Shown piece after piece: positions 28,017-36,241 of a stretch of DNA of 64,000 nucleotides. The position numbers were made by a program, and so were the translations under genes. Origin of the DNA: Hyphomonadaceae bacterium. Lineage in GTDB: Bacteria; Pseudomonadota; Alphaproteobacteria; Caulobacterales; Aquidulcibacteraceae. The notes under the pieces were generated by a model that was not told the origin of the DNA, ran no database searches, and saw only the letters and a program-made list of their open reading frames with translations. The stretch spans positions 124,001 to 188,000 of the forward strand of contig JAIELK010000010.1 in the NCBI GenBank assembly GCA_019753175.1, written 5' to 3'. How positions within the stretch are numbered: the stretch's first letter is position 1; each line of letters begins with the position of its first letter.

Positions 28017-29245
28017 GCAGATCTCCACTCCGGCAGGTCGAACTTCGGATCGGGATAGGCCGCATCGACAAAAGTCCGGCCGAAGCCGACGCCAATCTCA
28101 AACAGCAGCTCCATGTTTTCCTTCCTGCCGTTATCCATGAGGTCGAGCGCATCCAGCGTGTCGACGTCAAGCTCGCGTCCCAACACCCGCTCAAGCGTCG
28201 TCATCGGCGGCGCGGGATCACCGAGCGGCACCGCTCTTGGCTTCACATCGAGCGGCACGTCCATTCGCTGATAGTCGAGCAAGGGGTCGCCGCTGAAGCA
28301 CACGCCGGCCATATCGCCGATCTCGGAATTGATGCGCCACGGCTTTCGCGGGGCGGAGAAGGCCTGCATCATCATCACGCCTTGCACCTGGGTGTCATGA
28401 ACCATGGCGCGCAGCGCATGCACCCCGCGCAGGCCTGGCGGCAGCCCCTGGAACGCTCGGCCATTGACCGTCGGCCGCCGCATGCCCGTCCCGCACGACG
28501 TCATCATCAGATGGTCCGCACCCGGCTTCCAGCCGAAGCGATACGAAGGCTCCAGCGCCAGCATGAACAGCTGCAAACTCGGATTGTTGTTGGCGCCAAC
28601 GGCGCCGTCCACGAAATAGCCCTTCTGCGTCGGCCGGCGCTGTTCGTCGAATGCGATGTCGATGACGACCTCGTCGAAAAAGGTCGGCGCAGCCGCGCTC
28701 GCCAGCACGAGGTCGACCAAACGATAGCTCTTGTTCGGATAGACGTCTGAACCGGGGGGCGGATCGTAGTACAGACCAAGCGGATGGTTGGTCAGCACCC
28801 ATGCAGAGCCGGTATCGATCCGCTTTGTGTGGATAGCAAGGCCCGTGCGCAAATCCTGCGAGCCGAGCGTGCGCTGACCCATGACGCCCTGCAGTGCTTG
28901 CCGGAGCTTACCCGACTCGAACTTGCAGTCGAGGAACAGGCCGTCGCCGGCCTTCCTTCCAAACACCTCGGGCCCGAGCCGCATGTAGAGCGCGATAAGT
29001 TCGTCGACGCTGAGACCCAAGGCAAGGCCGGTGGCGATAATGGCGCCCGTCGACGTACCGCCGATCAGGTCGTAATAATCGCAAAGGCGAAACGCCTCGC
29101 CGACCCCGGAACGGCCACGCAGTTCGTCCTCAAGCGGTTTGAGGAGGCCGAGCGTCAAAATTCCCTTCACCCCACCGCCATCGAGCGAGAGGATGCGCTT
29201 CGGCCCGGTGTCCGGCGACAAGTGCTCATAGAGAGTGCGCGCCAT
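28013..29245 (-). CDS. Patatin-like phospholipase, CapV-like
   Basis: 410 residues, cytoplasmic by sequence. The complete patatin catalytic set is present: oxyanion loop DGGGVKG (22-28), nucleophile GTSTG with Ser65 (63-67), and the dyad Asp213 in VDGAVGANNNPS. The protein has the longer C-terminal extension (residues 290-410) seen in CapV-type and CBASS-associated phospholipases, though that part is not diagnostic. Such enzymes deacylate membrane lipids; CapV does so on binding a cyclic dinucleotide. No CD-NTase occurs in the window; the coupled SLOG gene is the likely partner. Thirty-five bases separate it from the FolC-like gene upstream. Confidence 0.88.
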   Translation of the reverse strand: MARTLYEHLSPDTGPKRILSLDGGGVKGILTLGLLKPLEDELRGRSGVGEAFRLCDYYDLIGGTSTGAIIATGLALGLSVDELIALYMRLGPEVFGRKAGDGLFLDCKFESGKLRQALQGVMGQRTLGSQDLRTGLAIHTKRIDTGSAWVLTNHPLGLYYDPPPGSDVYPNKSYRLVDLVLASAAAPTFFDEVVIDIAFDEQRRPTQKGYFVDGAVGANNNPSLQLFMLALEPSYRFGWKPGADHLMMTSCGTGMRRPTVNGRAFQGLPPGLRGVHALRAMVHDTQVQGVMMMQAFSAPRKPWRINSEIGDMAGVCFSGDPLLDYQRMDVPLDVKPRAVPLGDPAPPMTTLERVLGRELDVDTLDALDLMDNGRKENMELLFEIGVGFGRTFVDAAYPDPKFDLPEWRSA

Positions 29246-29280
29246 GGGGTCCCCCGGGCCCTTCTAGCCATCTCCGCGCA

Positions 29281-30495
29281 TCAAAAGAAGTCCAACGCAG
29301 CAGGGTTCAAGCCCAGATGCGCGGCCTTAAACTCCGAAGCCAAGAAAAATCCGCCTGCAACGAGAATCGCGCCGCTCGGCGCACGCGTTAGAGCGAGCGT
29401 TCGCGCGGCCGCAACGTCTTCTGCAAGCACGATCTCAGCGGTTGGGTTGGCGGCCGCGCAGGCCGCCGCCACAACAGCGGCCGGCGCGCCTTTGTGCCGC
29501 GCCGCCACGCAGATGATCGTCTCAAAGGCCGGCGCCAGTGAGCCGGCGATCGCGGAGACGTCCTTGTCATACGACGCGCCGCACACAAGCAGCGCCTCAC
29601 CCGATCCACGCATAGCCTGAAAGCCAGCGAGCGATGCGGCGACAGCCTGCGGCGTGTGCCCCACATCGATAATCACGAGCGGTTCACCCGGCAGCGCCTC
29701 GAGCCGCCCGGGCCAGCGTGCGGCCGCGAACCCCGCCTCGACCTCTGCATCGTCCAGCCGCGCCGTCGCACGCGCAAGAGCCAGCGCCAGCGCCGCGTTC
29801 TGGCGCTGATGTGCTCCGTGGAGTGGGAGGTCCCCGTCGAACGGCGTTACGCACTGCGCGTTCACGCCGCGCTCGGCGCAATATGACAGGATGCTTGCAC
29901 GTTCACTTGCCGCATCGGGGCCAAAGTAAAGCGCGGCGCCGGGAGGTGCGGCGTCGATTTTGTTGCGGGCAATCTCGGCCAGCGTGTCGCCCAGAAGGTC
30001 GGTATGCTCAAAGTCCAGCGACGTCAGCGCGACCCGCTTGGCTTCGATGAGCCGCACGGGGTCGAGTCGGCCGCCAATGCCCGCTTCCCAAACCGTGTGC
30101 GCGCACCCGCTGGCGGCAAACCAATCGGCGGCCACAAGGAACAAGAACTCAAAGCCGCCCATGTTGGCGCTTTCGCTCGCCGCCGCTGTGGCTTGGACCA
30201 CTCGTTCCCAGTGCCGTTCCAACGCATCATCCGAGATGTCTTCGCCATCGATCCGGAAGCGTTCGTTCAGCCTCAGCATGTGTGGCGATGTGAACAGCCC
30301 GACCGGCCGCGCCGCTCGCTCCAACAACGCTGCCGCCATTGCTGCAGTCGACCCCTTTCCGTTCGAGCCGACGATGACGATGCCTCGTTCGCCGAAGCGC
30401 GTGAGATCGACGCCGAGTTGCGCGGCGATTTTCGGCAGTCGCGGCAAACACGAACCGGCGCCGAACTTTGGGTATGGAACGCGCCAGCGCCTCAT
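29281..30495 (-). CDS. FolC-family Mur ligase-like enzyme
   Basis: 404 residues. FolC-type features: YPKFGAG near the start, P-loop VGSNGKGSTAAM (about 41-52), GLFTSPHMLRLNERFRI, EAGIGGRLDPVR and HGAHQRQNAALALALA, followed by the Mur ligase C-terminal domain. FolC adds glutamate to dihydropteroate/folate. The usual neighbours accD and trpA are absent, and the gene is coupled (ATGA) to an ATP-grasp ligase of cyanophycin-synthetase type, so an amino-acid ligase role outside folate is possible. The start at 30495 was chosen for this overlap. Confidence 0.75.
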   Translation of the reverse strand: MRRWRVPYPKFGAGSCLPRLPKIAAQLGVDLTRFGERGIVIVGSNGKGSTAAMAAALLERAARPVGLFTSPHMLRLNERFRIDGEDISDDALERHWERVVQATAAASESANMGGFEFLFLVAADWFAASGCAHTVWEAGIGGRLDPVRLIEAKRVALTSLDFEHTDLLGDTLAEIARNKIDAAPPGAALYFGPDAASERASILSYCAERGVNAQCVTPFDGDLPLHGAHQRQNAALALALARATARLDDAEVEAGFAAARWPGRLEALPGEPLVIIDVGHTPQAVAASLAGFQAMRGSGEALLVCGASYDKDVSAIAGSLAPAFETIICVAARHKGAPAAVVAAACAAANPTAEIVLAEDVAAARTLALTRAPSGAILVAGGFFLASEFKAAHLGLNPAALDFF

Positions 30496-31442
30496 GAGAG
30501 CGCCGCCTCGAAATTGGCGCGCCAAATAGTCTCAATGAGGTCCCAGCGCCCGTGATCTTCGAGAGTGCCAAACATCGGGTTGGAATTCACCTCGATGACC
30601 ATCGGCGCTTCGCTTACCGGCCAGAACATGTCGACAGCCGCCAACCTGAGACCAAGCGCATCAGCCGCAGCAAGCGCGACCTCCGCCAAGGCGCTGGCGG
30701 CCCCGTCATGAACAGTGGTTGAGCTACCGCCAGCCGATCGGTTCGCAGGCCCAAGCAGCACCGCGCGCTCACCGCGCCCGAGCACGGCCTGCGGCGTCAA
30801 GCGCCAGCCGTTGGCATCGACTGCGCGCAAGCGAACGCTGCAACGTTCGCCATGCAGGCTGAGCGCCAAACCCTCAATCGTGGTTTCGCCGTCACCGACG
30901 AGCTGCGGCAAGCGCTTTTCATAAGAGAACAACGCTTGACCATTCAGCACCACCACGCGGTGCTCTGGCGCCTGCATGTAGGGTTGCACAAGAACCGCGA
31001 AGTGGTCAGTGGCGACCCGATTCAAATAGTCGTCAAACTCTTCAACCGTCTCAATGATCTCTGCGAACAACCCATTCGACGCCGCGATCGGCTTGCAAAA
31101 CAACGGAAAGCGCGCGCGCCGAACGTACGCGCGCGCGTCGGCTGGCTCGCGCCCAGGCGAACGCAGCTCGCGCCAACGATCGCTGGTGAAGAACAGCTCA
31201 CCGCGCAGCGCGGCCACACCGCGTCGATGCAACGCGGCGGCGCAAAACGCCTTATCGCGCGAGAGCGCGGCGGCGCGCGCGTCGTTGAGGCCATAGGGTG
31301 ACCCAGCGCCGGCGGCAAAGATCGCCGAGCGCCCCCCGCCGTCGCGCACCTCGAAGCAATAGCCATCAGCGCCGTCGAGCGACGTGAAACCGTAACCGCA
31401 ACGCGACGCGGTATAGGCTGCGTAGCGCGCGTGCGCGCTCAA
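30492..31442 (-). CDS. ATP-grasp ligase, cyanophycin-synthetase-like
   Basis: 316 residues from a TTG start. ATP-grasp blocks: LSRDKAFCAAALHRRGV, FPLFCKPIAASNGLFAEII, EHRVVVLNGQALFSYEKRLPQLVGDGETTIEGL, GPANRSAGGSSTTVHDGAA and the metal-binding VIEVNSNPMFG. The VGDGxxTI and NxSxGGxxxTV pieces are those of the cyanophycin synthetase / GshAB ATP-grasp domain. The open frame continues through the tRNA-His gene, where the first 15 residues would merely translate tRNA, so the true start is taken at TTG 31442, five bases after the mature tRNA end; an internal start is possible. Confidence 0.7.
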   Translation of the reverse strand: MSAHARYAAYTASRCGYGFTSLDGADGYCFEVRDGGGRSAIFAAGAGSPYGLNDARAAALSRDKAFCAAALHRRGVAALRGELFFTSDRWRELRSPGREPADARAYVRRARFPLFCKPIAASNGLFAEIIETVEEFDDYLNRVATDHFAVLVQPYMQAPEHRVVVLNGQALFSYEKRLPQLVGDGETTIEGLALSLHGERCSVRLRAVDANGWRLTPQAVLGRGERAVLLGPANRSAGGSSTTVHDGAASALAEVALAAADALGLRLAAVDMFWPVSEAPMVIEVNSNPMFGTLEDHGRWDLIETIWRANFEAALS

Positions 31443-31447
31443 AAATG

Positions 31448-31524
31448 TGGTACCGCCTCCAGGGCTCGAACCAGGGACCTCTGGATCCACAATCCAGCGC
31501 TCTAACCAACTGAGCTAAGGCGGC
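31448..31524 (-). tRNA. tRNA-His(GTG), noncanonical acceptor end
   Basis: 77 bases, complete cloverleaf: acceptor GCCGCCT/AGGCGGT, D arm GCTC/GAGC, anticodon arm CTGGA-TTGTGGA-TCCAG with anticodon GTG, T arm CCTGG-TTCGAGC-CCTGG, and encoded CCA. Position 1:72 is a G-U pair, the discriminator is A73, and the base before G1 is T, so the universal G-1:C73 pair is not encoded. This is the rewired tRNA-His known from an alphaproteobacterial clade including Caulobacter. The T stem carries a U-U mismatch at 51:63. Confidence 0.95.
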
Positions 31525-31553
31525 ACATTGCCCCCGGGCTTGCCGGGGCGCGG

Positions 31554-31582
31554 AAGCTAGCGTCAGGCCCCGGCAGAAGCAA
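31554..31582 (-). promoter_or_regulatory. Weak candidate sigma70-like promoter for tRNA-His
   Basis: On the minus strand a TTGCTT (31582-31577), a 17-base spacer and a TAGCTT (31559-31554) would start transcription about 23 bases before the tRNA. The match to the -10 consensus is poor. A GC-rich hairpin (CCCCGG/CCGGGG, 31532-31548) sits between this and the tRNA and may belong to the 3' end of the M48 gene. Confidence 0.3.
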
Positions 31583-31587
31583 GGCGA

Positions 31588-32388
31588 TCAGACCGGCCCC
31601 CAGCCGCGCTGGTTGATGTAGCCGCGAATGCGCTCGATTCGGTTCGCCGGGTCGGGGTGCGTGGACAGAAACTCGGGCGGACGCGAGCCGCCGCCGGCGT
31701 TCATCGCGCTCCAGAACGGGATCGCCTGACGCGGGTCGTACCCAGCTGCCTGCATGTAATTGATGCCTAGGACGTCAGCCTCCGATTCTTGCTCGCGCGA
31801 AAACGGCAAGCTGAGGCCCACCTGGGCGCCGAGCCCCAACGCGGCCATCGCCGCCCGGCTGCTGATCTGCGTTCCGGCGACCTGCAGAGCCGTCTGTGTC
31901 GCCATCTCGCGGCTATATCGCTCGGCGGCATGCCGGCCGGTGACGTGCCCGACCTCGTGCCCGAGCACGGTCGCCATCCAATCGTCGCGCTCTGACATCT
32001 CAAACAGACCGCGGTAGAAACCGACCTTGTTGCCCGGGAGAACGAACGCGTTCTTCTGCGGGCTGTCGAACAATTGGAATTCCCATTGCTGACCGCCGCG
32101 CCCCGCACCCTGCGCCACGCGCAGGCCAACGCGCTCAAGCCGCTGCTGTGCCGAGCGGTTGTTCCATGCGGGGGTCTGCTGTCGGACCTGCGCCCAGGCC
32201 TGCAGCGCCGCTTGGGCCATCTGCTCGTCGCTCACCAGGATAAACTGGCCACGCCCTGTCTCCGGGTTGGTGGTTGTCTCGCACGCCGGCAGCGCCAGGA
32301 GCGCCGCCCCGCCCACCGCGGCGCGCATCAGGTCGCGCCGTTTCCAGCCAGTGGATTGTTCGCGGCTTCCATAGCAGTTCGCGCACAT
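31588..32388 (-). CDS. M48-family metalloprotease, exported lipoprotein
   Basis: 266 residues. N-terminus KRRDLMRAAVGGAALLALPAC combines a twin-arginine-like RR and a lipobox (LPAC), so the enzyme is predicted to be lipid-anchored on the periplasmic side. The zinc site is HEVGH within VLGHEVGHVTGRHAAER, with the third ligand Glu in the SREQESEADVLG segment. The family (YfgC/LoiP/BepA-like) degrades misassembled outer-membrane proteins. The start is fixed by CAGGAG nine bases before the ATG; the longer frame above is rejected. tRNA-His follows directly downstream. Confidence 0.88.
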   Translation of the reverse strand: MCANCYGSREQSTGWKRRDLMRAAVGGAALLALPACETTTNPETGRGQFILVSDEQMAQAALQAWAQVRQQTPAWNNRSAQQRLERVGLRVAQGAGRGGQQWEFQLFDSPQKNAFVLPGNKVGFYRGLFEMSERDDWMATVLGHEVGHVTGRHAAERYSREMATQTALQVAGTQISSRAAMAALGLGAQVGLSLPFSREQESEADVLGINYMQAAGYDPRQAIPFWSAMNAGGGSRPPEFLSTHPDPANRIERIRGYINQRGWGPV

Positions 32389-32489
32389 AGCGGTGGTCTC
32401 CTGATCCCGGCCGACGGCCCAGCCCATGTTAACAACGCAACCGCGCTGCGTCGATCCGAGCGGTGTTGAAGGCCGCACGGTTCCGGGCG

Positions 32490-32518
32490 TGGACAGGCCC
32501 GGACCAGCCCGCTATAAG
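32490..32518 (+). promoter_or_regulatory. sigma70-like promoter of tRNA-Phe
   Basis: TGGACA at 32490-32495, a 17-base spacer, and TATAAG at 32513-32518. Spacing is ideal and both hexamers match consensus in five positions. Transcription would begin near 32525, giving a leader of about 24 bases before the tRNA. Confidence 0.65.
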
Positions 32519-32548
32519 CCCGCTCCCCGTGTCGTCCTGACGGCATGC

Positions 32549-32624
32549 GCCTGGGTAGCTCAGTCGGTAGAGCAGCGGATTGAAAATCCGCGTGTCGCTG
32601 GTTCGATTCCGGCCCCAGGCACCA
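32549..32624 (+). tRNA. tRNA-Phe(GAA)
   Basis: 76 bases: acceptor GCCTGGG/CCCAGGC, D arm GCTC/GAGC, anticodon arm GCGGA-TTGAAAA-TCCGC with anticodon GAA, T arm GCTGG/CCGGC with one G-U pair, discriminator A and encoded CCA. All stems pair. The DUF6445 gene on the other strand ends three bases after the CCA, and no terminator is seen between them. Confidence 0.97.
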
Positions 32625-32627
32625 CTT

Positions 32628-33302
32628 TCAAACCATAAACACAGTGAGGGTAAGCCGGCCGGTCCGGGGATCGGGGTCGAAGGCAAAATCGGGCGCGATG
32701 TCGCCGCTATGCAGATTGCGTCCGCGATAGATAAGCGCGCGATTGAACACCGGCGCCGGCGCAGCGATGCGCTCGAACAGAGGCGTGTCGCCCACATGGT
32801 ACGCCGCGGGCGGGAGGCCGTGCCGACGCACATCGCCCGCCAGTGCGTCGCGATAAGCGGTGAATCGATCGCCGCTGACGGTTTCGAAGCCGGTGCTGCG
32901 ATGGCGATAGAACGACGTGCCGCCATGACGTGGATCGCAAAGATACAGAATCAGCGCCAGCCGACGGGGCTCCATCCCGTCGTAATGCGGAAGACGCTGG
33001 ATCGGCGCGAGCTGCGCGGCTGGCGTGGTCACCAGCGAGTAGCAAGCACTCTCCAGCGACGGCGCTACGTCGAACACCCCCTCACAAAGCGGTCCGAGCG
33101 CCTCCATCAGGGCGGCGGAAACGTCGCCGGGAAGCTCCGCACGAATGCCTGGGTAGTACGGCGTCGTCACCCCGAATGACAGCCTCGCCGCTTGCTCGAT
33201 TAGAGCCTGCGGCCACTCAGCGAAAGAATCGACGATGGCCACCGGCTCGCGTTCGGAGCCCTTTTCCTCGACCGCTACGCGCCAGACTTGCGGGTCAAAC
33301 AT
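32628..33302 (-). CDS. DUF6445-like predicted Fe(II)/2OG oxygenase
   Basis: 224 residues. A double-stranded beta-helix dioxygenase set is visible: His106 and Asp108 in LPHYDG, His198 in NLHSG, and Arg216 in TGRLTLT as the expected 2-oxoglutarate ligand. Supporting text: GGTSFYRHRSTG and YHVGDTPLFERI. Proteins of this family occur with JmjC/cupin-like and tryptophan-halogenase-like genes beside TonB receptors in Caulobacterales and Sphingomonadales; their substrate is unknown. It is divergent from the JmjC/cupin gene (78-base gap) and runs toward tRNA-Phe. Confidence 0.75.
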   Translation of the reverse strand: MFDPQVWRVAVEEKGSEREPVAIVDSFAEWPQALIEQAARLSFGVTTPYYPGIRAELPGDVSAALMEALGPLCEGVFDVAPSLESACYSLVTTPAAQLAPIQRLPHYDGMEPRRLALILYLCDPRHGGTSFYRHRSTGFETVSGDRFTAYRDALAGDVRRHGLPPAAYHVGDTPLFERIAAPAPVFNRALIYRGRNLHSGDIAPDFAFDPDPRTGRLTLTVFMV

Positions 33303-33380
33303 GGTGTCCGTTGGCGCACTATGGGCCGGCGCATCCGTGGGTTATAGAACAGCGGCCGTCTGTGGGAAACGCGTCGCGCC

Positions 33381-34415
33381 ATGCACGATCACGAAATCTG
33401 GAGCCAGGCCAAACGCGTTCGCGTTTGGAACGGCGTCGACCCGGCGATCTTCGAAAATGAGATCAAGCCGCTGGGCCAGCCCGCGCTGCTCAAGGGGCTG
33501 GTAAGCGATTGGCCAATGGTGCGGGCGGGATCGCCTGCAGCGCTATCCGCGCTGATAATAGCGGCGGCCAGCGACAAACCCATCTCTTACTTCGAGGGCG
33601 CGCCCGAACTCGCGGGCCGCTACAACTACAAGCCCGATTTCTCGGGTTTCAACTTCGAGCGGCGAACCGGCCCGTTCGCCGCGTTTCTCGATCGCCTGAT
33701 CGACGAGATCACTGCGCCCTCGCCGCCGTCGCTCTATGCCGGCGCAGTCAACGTACCTGCTCACGCCCCCGCGCTCGAGCAATCTCACGCGATGCCGCTA
33801 CTCGCAGGCGTGGACGAGAGACTGGTGTCGCTCTGGATCGGCAATCGCGGCCGCGCGCCGGCGCATTGGGATTTGGCGCAGAACATTGCCTGCGTTATCG
33901 CCGGCCGGCGACGCTTCACAGTGTTTCCCACCGAGCAGGTCGCGAATCTCTATATTGGCCCGCTCGACGTCACCATCGCCGGCCAGCCGTCGAGTCTCGT
34001 CGATTTCCACGCGCCCGATTTCGATGCGTTCCCGCGCTTTCGCGACGCCATCGCCGCCGCCGAGATCGCTGACCTCGAACCGGGCGACGCGCTCTATTTG
34101 CCGAGCCTCTGGATCCATCACGTCGAGGCGCGCGACCCGTTCGGCGTGATGATGAACTTCTGGTGGCGCGACGGCCCGCCGCATCTGATTACGCCGTTCT
34201 TCACGATGTTGCACGCGCTCCTCACGTTGCGCGGCATGCCGGCGAACGAGCGCCAAGCCTGGCGCGCCATGTTCGACCATTTCATTTTCGAACAGAACGG
34301 CGATCCGTTCGCGCATCTGCCCGAACATGCACGGGGCATATTCGGGGAAATGACGCCAGAGCGGTTGCAGATGGTGCGCGAGCGGCTGCTGCGGACGCTA
34401 CTGCCGCGGGGCTAG
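33381..34415 (+). CDS. JmjC/cupin_8-type predicted dioxygenase
   Basis: 344 residues. The N-terminal region ([17 protein letters not shown]) is typical of cupin_8 / JmjC-like hydroxylases. Iron ligands are read as His162 and Asp164 in [10 protein letters not shown] and His247 in [11 protein letters not shown]. The C-terminal helical part carries [19 protein letters not shown]. Related enzymes hydroxylate protein or peptide side chains with 2-oxoglutarate. Its partner DUF6445 gene is divergent. Stop codon shared as CTAG with convergent edd. Confidence 0.8.
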   Translation: MHDHEIWSQAKRVRVWNGVDPAIFENEIKPLGQPALLKGLVSDWPMVRAGSPAALSALIIAAASDKPISYFEGAPELAGRYNYKPDFSGFNFERRTGPFAAFLDRLIDEITAPSPPSLYAGAVNVPAHAPALEQSHAMPLLAGVDERLVSLWIGNRGRAPAHWDLAQNIACVIAGRRRFTVFPTEQVANLYIGPLDVTIAGQPSSLVDFHAPDFDAFPRFRDAIAAAEIADLEPGDALYLPSLWIHHVEARDPFGVMMNFWWRDGPPHLITPFFTMLHALLTLRGMPANERQAWRAMFDHFIFEQNGDPFAHLPEHARGIFGEMTPERLQMVRERLLRTLLPRG

Positions 34416-36241
34416 AGCAAGTCGTAGTCTTGAAACGCGCTGCCGCCGCGCTCTGCCGACGCCGCGTGCGTCCGGAAGAGGGAGAACAGCTCCCGCCCGA
34501 CGCCGCGTGCGTTGCCGGCGAGATCGAGCTGTGCAGGCGCGCGCGCGCGCCAGTCTCCGGGAGAGACCACTTCAAGCACCCCCTTGTTGGCGTCGATGCG
34601 AAGCACGTCGCCGTTGCGCACCTTGGCAATCGGCCCGCCCTCGGCCGCTTCCGGCGTGATATGGATCGCGGCAAGCACCTTGCCGCTGGCGCCCGACATG
34701 CGCCCATCGGTAGCGAGCGCCACCTTGAAGCCGCGATCCTGCAATGCGCCCATCAGCGGCATCAGCTTGTGCAGCTCCGGCATGCCGTTGGCGCGCGGCC
34801 CCTGCCCACGCACGACCACGACGCAGTCGCGGTCGAGATCGCCGCGCTTGAACGCACTCTGCACCTCAGCTTGGCTATCGAACACAAGCGCCGGCGCCTC
34901 GACATAGCGCTTGCTCTGTTCGACCGCAGACACCTTCACCACCGCGCGGCCCAGATCGCCTGACATCAGACGTAAACCGCCGTCTGACGAAAACGGCGCG
35001 CGCGCGCCGCGCAGCACGCTCTCATCGGCGCTCGTACGCGGCGACTCGCGCCAAGACAACGCATCCACGGCAAGGACGGGTTCGTGCGTGTACGCGACGA
35101 GGCCCCCTCCCGCGACCGTCAGGGTGTCGGCGTGCACAAGCCCCGCTTCGATCAGCTCGCGCGTCAGAAAGCCCATGCCGCCGGCGGCGTGGAAATGGTT
35201 CACGTCGGCCGAGCCATTGGGATAGATCCGCGTCATCAGGGGCGTGACATGCGAGAGTTCGGCGAAATCGTCCCAGTTGATCTCGATGCCTGCTGCAAGC
35301 GCAATGGCCGGCAGGTGGATGAAGTGATTGGTCGAGCCGCCCGTGGCCATCAGCGCCACCATCGCGTTGACGATCGCGCGTTCATCCACCACGCGTCCGA
35401 TCGGACGATAGTCGTCGCCCAAGCCTGTAATCGACGCGGCGCGCTTGGTCGCGGCGACGGTGATCGCTTCGCGCAACGGTGTGTTGGTGGGCACGAAAGC
35501 CGCGCCCGGCAAGTGAAGCCCCATCATCTCGACCATCACCTGGTTCGAGTTGGCCGTGCCGTAGAACGTGCATGTGCCCGGCGCGTGATAGGATTCCGCT
35601 TCCGCCTTGAGCAATTCTTCGCGCCCGATCTTGCCTTCGGCGAACAATTGGCGGCGCGCGGCCTTCTCCTTGTTCGGCAACCCCGATGGCATCGGCCCGC
35701 CCGGCACAAGGATCGCCGGCAGCCATGGGAAACGCAGCGCCCCAATCAACAAGCCCGGCACGATCTTGTCGCAAATGCCAAGCAGAAGCGCAGCGTCAAA
35801 CGTCGCGTGCGAAAGCGACACTGCGGTCGACAACGCGATCACGTCGCGCGACCACAGAGACAATTCCATCCCAGCAAAGCCTTGCGTGACGCCGTCGCAC
35901 ATCGCCGGCACGCCGCCCGCGACCTGCGCCACCGCACCTGCCTCACGCGCGGCCTTGCGCATGATCTCGGGATAGCGCTCGTAAGGCGCGTGCGCCGAGA
36001 GCATATCATTGTAGGCGGTGACGATGCCGATCGAGGGCCACTTGCCGCCCAGCAGCTGCAGCTTGTCCTGCACCGCACAACCAGCAGACGTGTGCGCCTG
36101 ATTGGCCTCCGCAAGTCGCGTGCGCGCGGGTATGGTCGCGTCGTAGGCGTCGATCAAGTCAAGGTAACGCTGGCGGCGCTTGGCCGAGCGCTCGCGGATG
36201 CGGGCAGTGACTGCTTCGACCGTTGTGTTGAGCGTGCTCAT
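34412..36241 (-). CDS. edd: Phosphogluconate dehydratase
   Basis: 609 residues, IlvD/Edd family. Fe-S and substrate blocks seen: [68 protein letters not shown] and [23 protein letters not shown]; the Asn/Tyr-rich TANSNQ distinguishes Edd from dihydroxyacid dehydratase. It makes 2-keto-3-deoxy-6-phosphogluconate in the Entner-Doudoroff route. The ATG lies in the zwf stop (ATGA), and eda and pgl are not in this window. Confidence 0.95.
   Translation of the reverse strand: MSTLNTTVEAVTARIRERSAKRRQRYLDLIDAYDATIPARTRLAEANQAHTSAGCAVQDKLQLLGGKWPSIGIVTAYNDMLSAHAPYERYPEIMRKAAREAGAVAQVAGGVPAMCDGVTQGFAGMELSLWSRDVIALSTAVSLSHATFDAALLLGICDKIVPGLLIGALRFPWLPAILVPGGPMPSGLPNKEKAARRQLFAEGKIGREELLKAEAESYHAPGTCTFYGTANSNQVMVEMMGLHLPGAAFVPTNTPLREAITVAATKRAASITGLGDDYRPIGRVVDERAIVNAMVALMATGGSTNHFIHLPAIALAAGIEINWDDFAELSHVTPLMTRIYPNGSADVNHFHAAGGMGFLTRELIEAGLVHADTLTVAGGGLVAYTHEPVLAVDALSWRESPRTSADESVLRGARAPFSSDGGLRLMSGDLGRAVVKVSAVEQSKRYVEAPALVFDSQAEVQSAFKRGDLDRDCVVVVRGQGPRANGMPELHKLMPLMGALQDRGFKVALATDGRMSGASGKVLAAIHITPEAAEGGPIAKVRNGDVLRIDANKGVLEVVSPGDWRARAPAQLDLAGNARGVGRELFSLFRTHAASAERGGSAFQDYDLL

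Noticed and set aside
27351-29245. Complete CBASS operon
   Set aside because: A CapV-like patatin is present but no CD-NTase, Cap2/Cap3 or HORMA/TRIP13 gene occurs in the window.
31442-31490. Upstream extension of the ATP-grasp frame
   Set aside because: Its residues are the translation of tRNA-His; the start was placed after the tRNA.
31448-32624. tRNA-associated integration site (att)
   Set aside because: No integrase, no duplicated tRNA 3' end and no composition change near either tRNA.
32426-32638. 70-codon frame across tRNA-Phe
   Set aside because: Half of its length is the tRNA itself; no ribosome site.
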